Shown here: piece after piece, positions 61,901 to 64,000 of the stretch | Position numbering within the stretch: the first letter of the stretch is position 1 | How the letters are laid out: the number at the start of each line of letters is the position of its first letter | DNA from: a virus | Strand: one strand, 5' to 3' | IMG/VR virus record: IMGVR_UViG_3300017917_004503 | Span: 62,001 to 126,000 of that record | Length of the DNA: 64,000 nt | Notes under the pieces: model-generated | Told to the model about the DNA's origin: nothing | The model's input: only the letters and a program-made list of their open reading frames with translations | Databases searched by the model: none | Position numbers and translations under genes: made by a program

Positions 61901-64000
61901 CTGAATACGAATACTTAAAAGAGAACTTCACAGTACAAAGATCGAATATATCAAGAATTGTACCTTATATTAACAAATGGGGTTCTTCTATAGGGACTGA
62001 TTCGAGAGGAAATAGATATAGACTGAACATTAGTCCAGCTTTTTCACCTACCAATTTTTCTCCAAGTTTTGAAAAGATAACACCAGATCCCAAATATCTA
62101 ACACACGAATGGTTTTTACTTGAAACACCTCCTAGATATTTTCCTCTGGATTATATGAATGAACAAAACAGCTATCTATCGGGTCCCATAGATCTGGATA
62201 GAGCAAGAAGTGTAGATCCGAATGATAATCTTTACCTTTCTTCTTATTTTACAGTCGAACCCGAAGACTATGAAGCTGCCTTTAGAGATACCAGTAATTA
62301 CACCAAAGAGTTCTTTACTAATTTTCAGTTTAATCAAGCTTCAGGTTATTATGAAACTATATTTAGAGGATGTAAGATAGTTTTAAAGAAAAGATCTGAT
62401 GTTGTTACGGAGGGATTGGAAGAATCAGACCGATATATCAGAGGATATAGAGGATATGAGGATTATAAATTTGCTGCACTATTGAGAGCAGTGGAAGAAG
62501 ATGACACAACTATACAATCACCTGTCAAATACCAAGTGATAGAAAACACTGAACAAAAATTTGTTTTATTCGTTTGTGATATAGTTATCAGAGAGCAGAG
62601 GGCTTTTGATTTAGGTGTTACTGGTCCTACCGGATTAACGGGTCCAAACCCAACCATAGATTACACGTTCTTATACTCTGTAGATTCTAAATTGAAAGCT
62701 GTAAATCCTCCGCAAAACGGACAGGCTTTCACCAGTGTTGATGATATCAAATTGAGTTGCTCTTTAGATCTTTCTTTAGGCTCTTCTAGCTTTGTTAATG
62801 AAACTAGCAGTCCTGGTATAATAAACATATACAGAAATCCTGAATATGAAACAGATCTAAGAGAAGAAATTCATGTTTTTTATGTTGAAAATTCATCAGG
62901 ATCAACCGGAGGTCCTAGCTCAACTGGTAAAGCAAGTTTTACTGTACCTTCTATTTCAAGCACATATCCTTGGCCTACTGGAGTTGGCCCAAGTTATGTT
63001 GAGTTTGGAAAGGTTGCAACGGCTTCAAATTATGTGTTCTCTATTCCTTTTTCTCTAGTGACCCCTAATATAGTTCCTATTGGTCCTTCTTCTGTATATA
63101 GAAATAAACCAGTTTTCCAGAAAGAGGGTGGGGATTCTTATTATAAATCTTTATTAGGAAGAATTTCGGTAGCTTACATTTCGGATAAATTTAATAGAAG
63201 CTCTCCGTATATTTCTTATACAACTTACGATTTAGACAACCAAACTGGACAAGAAGTTATAACATCAAATAACTTTGAACTGTATTTTGAAAAACCTACT
63301 AAGATTACTAAAATTACTGGAAGTACTCCCGTTGTATCCTTTAATGGACCTCAGATATTAAGAGGTTCTAGAAGTATAACTGGATATAACATTATCCAAA
63401 ATAACAGATCTATTCCTTCTATTATGATTAGATATTCTGGAGACTATGAACCTTTGACCAGAAAGATAATCTACTTTGATAAGGATAAATCCGATACTTT
63501 AATTGGGTCTAATAATGTTGATTTGTCTTTTAGAAATTGCAACTTTGCACCTAATAAAAAATATTTTGGAGTATCTAGAAATTTAAATTACACCAAGGTT
63601 TCTTTGGGTAATAATATATTATCTTCTGCTACTAAATTTCCAGAAGGTGCTAGATACCCTTACATAGGTATAACACCAATCTCTTATAAAGACTTTAATT
63701 TATTTTCTTCATCTTGGGATCCTGGATATTATAATAGATATGATTCTGCAACTAGAATGAGAAAAGTGGCAGGAACAAGAAGCATGAAAGAATTTAAAAC
63801 TTTCTTTGGTTCTAAGATAATGCAAACTCCTGATCCTGTTTCTGTAAATAATTATATTACACTTCAAGTTTCTAGAACTTCTGGTGATAGTAGGGTAAGC
63901 GTTTTAAATGATCAGATACTTTCTTCTGTTAAGACCATTCAAGAGATAAATAAAAACAATTCAGGAACCGGTATTGGATCTTTTGGACCATATCTTTCAA
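58930..64000 (+). CDS. Giant virion structural protein, truncated by the window end
   Basis: An open frame from ATG 58930 to the last base of the window without a stop, at least 1690 codons. It begins MSQSKLFDYNSSFSVIRTNP and continues with a LAGNFKITVDSDGGVWFNSM block. The sequence is beta-rich and Asn/Ser/Tyr-rich with frequent G-x-T-G motifs (TGPTGLTGPNPT near 62630, SATGSTGATSGS near 60370). Because the stop lies outside the window, this gene may be missed by simple ORF listing. Probably a large tail or baseplate protein; no family recognised. Confidence 0.7.
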   Translation, partial: MSQSKLFDYNSSFSVIRTNPKLAGNFKITVDSDGGVWFNSMNVNPILSQDKYKKFNISGDNTYASDINKFFDEGKLSSDIIFQVGKFTDGENQSAQQFAEQYDFFYASGAQALIDKNYGEDFSYFAPLWVKNEIPDFFVIFKVSDPLDYPYSQNVTDIQENLNYIVIQDYTSTENFVVSYGKDSAGNDLFFGNGEVFQGKINLSSYQIISGTGKVAVYDELYYLPDVNDISSTFTQKILNKATVIKTFDLRENTKIGNYIRSIFNNPGFSKSPLEVSWGYDSYTYFKGASITEGVYTKKGELLNDYFSTSASDGMIDFEDYLTSGFSRNNIVCPNLLNLEFLFNDDESELYTINRYLGFYVSRNDVAQFRMNGQFFYEFRNLEGNDNLPKPTRNDFGYYYNNYSKIFGATSGIRLFYENATGFLPGSNNVNLLDSDKLFYVTDKNDNFYSLKRSESYVVSGVTGPEYSYGPYDYSLGSFSATGSTGATSGSIVIQNTTANINWFTGTDDKVATILGSRPDSAGRSYIEIKFLENYNETQPLTLKLYWPNGSQKEGPRKFDIIRSGDFSSILIWTAGSYYSTGNSYYFNASTGTTFEVADALASVIKDLDQVTIDSGQNENSSIIRVKNPGTFGNESYSLSVFDDYDSFKSKFKGTWNNTTSYLLGDIVNYLGNYYEALSSVVPPTGGTTTSPDSNASWSTYYTFSTSGLIEINGIDASLLNQDVNFIGGTQTSNTRIIFSAERKDQVQIGNYIKTNSGYSRIDSVTKYVDDAILDANNQVVGFDNFSYWLVANVEDNNSIIELGSNQSFNVYQYAQSSLGVFTFFDVKEFDFDFWSSNYNYTPNPETYKYFQIQANTEGVIEPNIPYFVKRGQISYGGNIYNQGNLFYGVTGYTSFEVSDPSLNTPFDQILSAQSNFATSQQISVSSNVVVFPAQYSDVIYNSSTTSYDNIGYQTDMNSFNGFIGIQGILLDPQNIDPTKEEIFAYGKLKTEYEYLKENFTVQRSNISRIVPYINKWGSSIGTDSRGNRYRLNISPAFSPTNFSPSFEKITPDPKYLTHEWFLLETPPRYFPLDYMNEQNSYLSGPIDLDRARSVDPNDNLYLSSYFTVEPEDYEAAFRDTSNYTKEFFTNFQFNQASGYYETIFRGCKIVLKKRSDVVTEGLEESDRYIRGYRGYEDYKFAALLRAVEEDDTTIQSPVKYQVIENTEQKFVLFVCDIVIREQRAFDLGVTGPTGLTGPNPTIDYTFLYSVDSKLKAVNPPQNGQAFTSVDDIKLSCSLDLSLGSSSFVNETSSPGIINIYRNPEYETDLREEIHVFYVENSSGSTGGPSSTGKASFTVPSISSTYPWPTGVGPSYVEFGKVATASNYVFSIPFSLVTPNIVPIGPSSVYRNKPVFQKEGGDSYYKSLLGRISVAYISDKFNRSSPYISYTTYDLDNQTGQEVITSNNFELYFEKPTKITKITGSTPVVSFNGPQILRGSRSITGYNIIQNNRSIPSIMIRYSGDYEPLTRKIIYFDKDKSDTLIGSNNVDLSFRNCNFAPNKKYFGVSRNLNYTKVSLGNNILSSATKFPEGARYPYIGITPISYKDFNLFSSSWDPGYYNRYDSATRMRKVAGTRSMKEFKTFFGSKIMQTPDPVSVNNYITLQVSRTSGDSRVSVLNDQILSSVKTIQEINKNNSGTGIGSFGPYLS

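Noticed and set aside
1-64000. tRNA genes and CRISPR arrays
   Set aside because: No cloverleaf-like GC-rich 75-nt segments with CCA-type ends and no direct repeats with regular spacers were noticed; every repeat found is inside a coding frame. A tRNAscan search would be decisive.

Overview
The window looks like part of the genome of a large contractile-tailed (T4-related, myovirus-type) bacteriophage, probably infecting a member of the Bacteroidota. The phage call rests on recognisable T4-type genes: a gp21-type prohead protease, a gp23-type major capsid protein with a visible maturation site, baseplate proteins resembling gp53, gp27, gp5, gp25, gp6 and gp7, and replication/repair genes (RNase H-type 5' nuclease, possible clamp-loader subunit, DEDDy exonuclease, UvdE-type endonuclease, PhoH). 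The host call is an inference from AT-rich DNA, start codons preceded by A-rich leaders with almost no Shine-Dalgarno sequence, two TAnnTTTG (-7 type) elements, and PKD and two-component-regulator-propeller modules in the fibres. There is no portal, terminase, sheath or tube gene here; these must lie outside the window.

Layout: 1-4.5 kb, DNA metabolism genes (end of an unknown gene, 5' nuclease, possible clamp-loader subunit, unknowns, UvdE-like, DEDDy exonuclease). 4.6-8 kb, a nucleotidyltransferase-fold protein and a large protein with two hydrophobic segments. 8-11.7 kb, the head core: a protease fused to a repeat-containing scaffold, then the major capsid protein. 11.8-16.6 kb, four charged proteins that carry maturation-type cleavage motifs and are probably internal head proteins. 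16.7-18.7 kb, a P-loop kinase and a glutamine-dependent asparagine synthetase. 18.7-20.5 kb, two small late genes and one reverse-strand gene. 20.6-32.9 kb, small unknowns and a Nudix hydrolase, followed by the central baseplate/hub/spike. 32.9-36.3 kb, an S1-domain RNA-binding protein, an amidoligase-like protein and a structural protein. 36.4-45.3 kb, baseplate wedge genes and a glycosyltransferase. 45.3-51 kb, two fibre/adhesin proteins. 51-52 kb, a reverse-strand phoH with a small upstream gene. 52.1-64 kb, four more large virion proteins, the last cut by the window edge.

Transcription logic: the 8-mer GATATATA lies 12-33 nt before the first start codon of nine gene blocks (4.6, 8.0, 11.8, 18.7, 20.6, 32.9, 36.4, 45.3 and 52.1 kb). 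Nearly all the genes behind it are structural, so it is the best candidate for the phage late promoter. Strong hairpin/T-tract terminators close several blocks (4.56, 11.74, 16.64, 19.78 and 51.06 kb). Two metabolic genes carry a host-type -7 element instead. Within one block genes are tightly packed, often overlapping by 1-14 nt.

The most unusual points are: the protease-scaffold fusion with thirteen 14-residue repeats; a shared [LIV]NE|[SAGD] maturation motif linking the capsid, scaffold and a cluster of otherwise unknown proteins; a late promoter sitting inside the loop of a terminator; a late S1-like translation protein in a phage without Shine-Dalgarno leaders; and a glycosyltransferase directly after a giant Ser/Thr-rich baseplate protein, in a phage whose tail proteins are sprinkled with collagen-like G-x-T-G motifs. 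All functional calls come from reading motifs by eye; no database search was possible.
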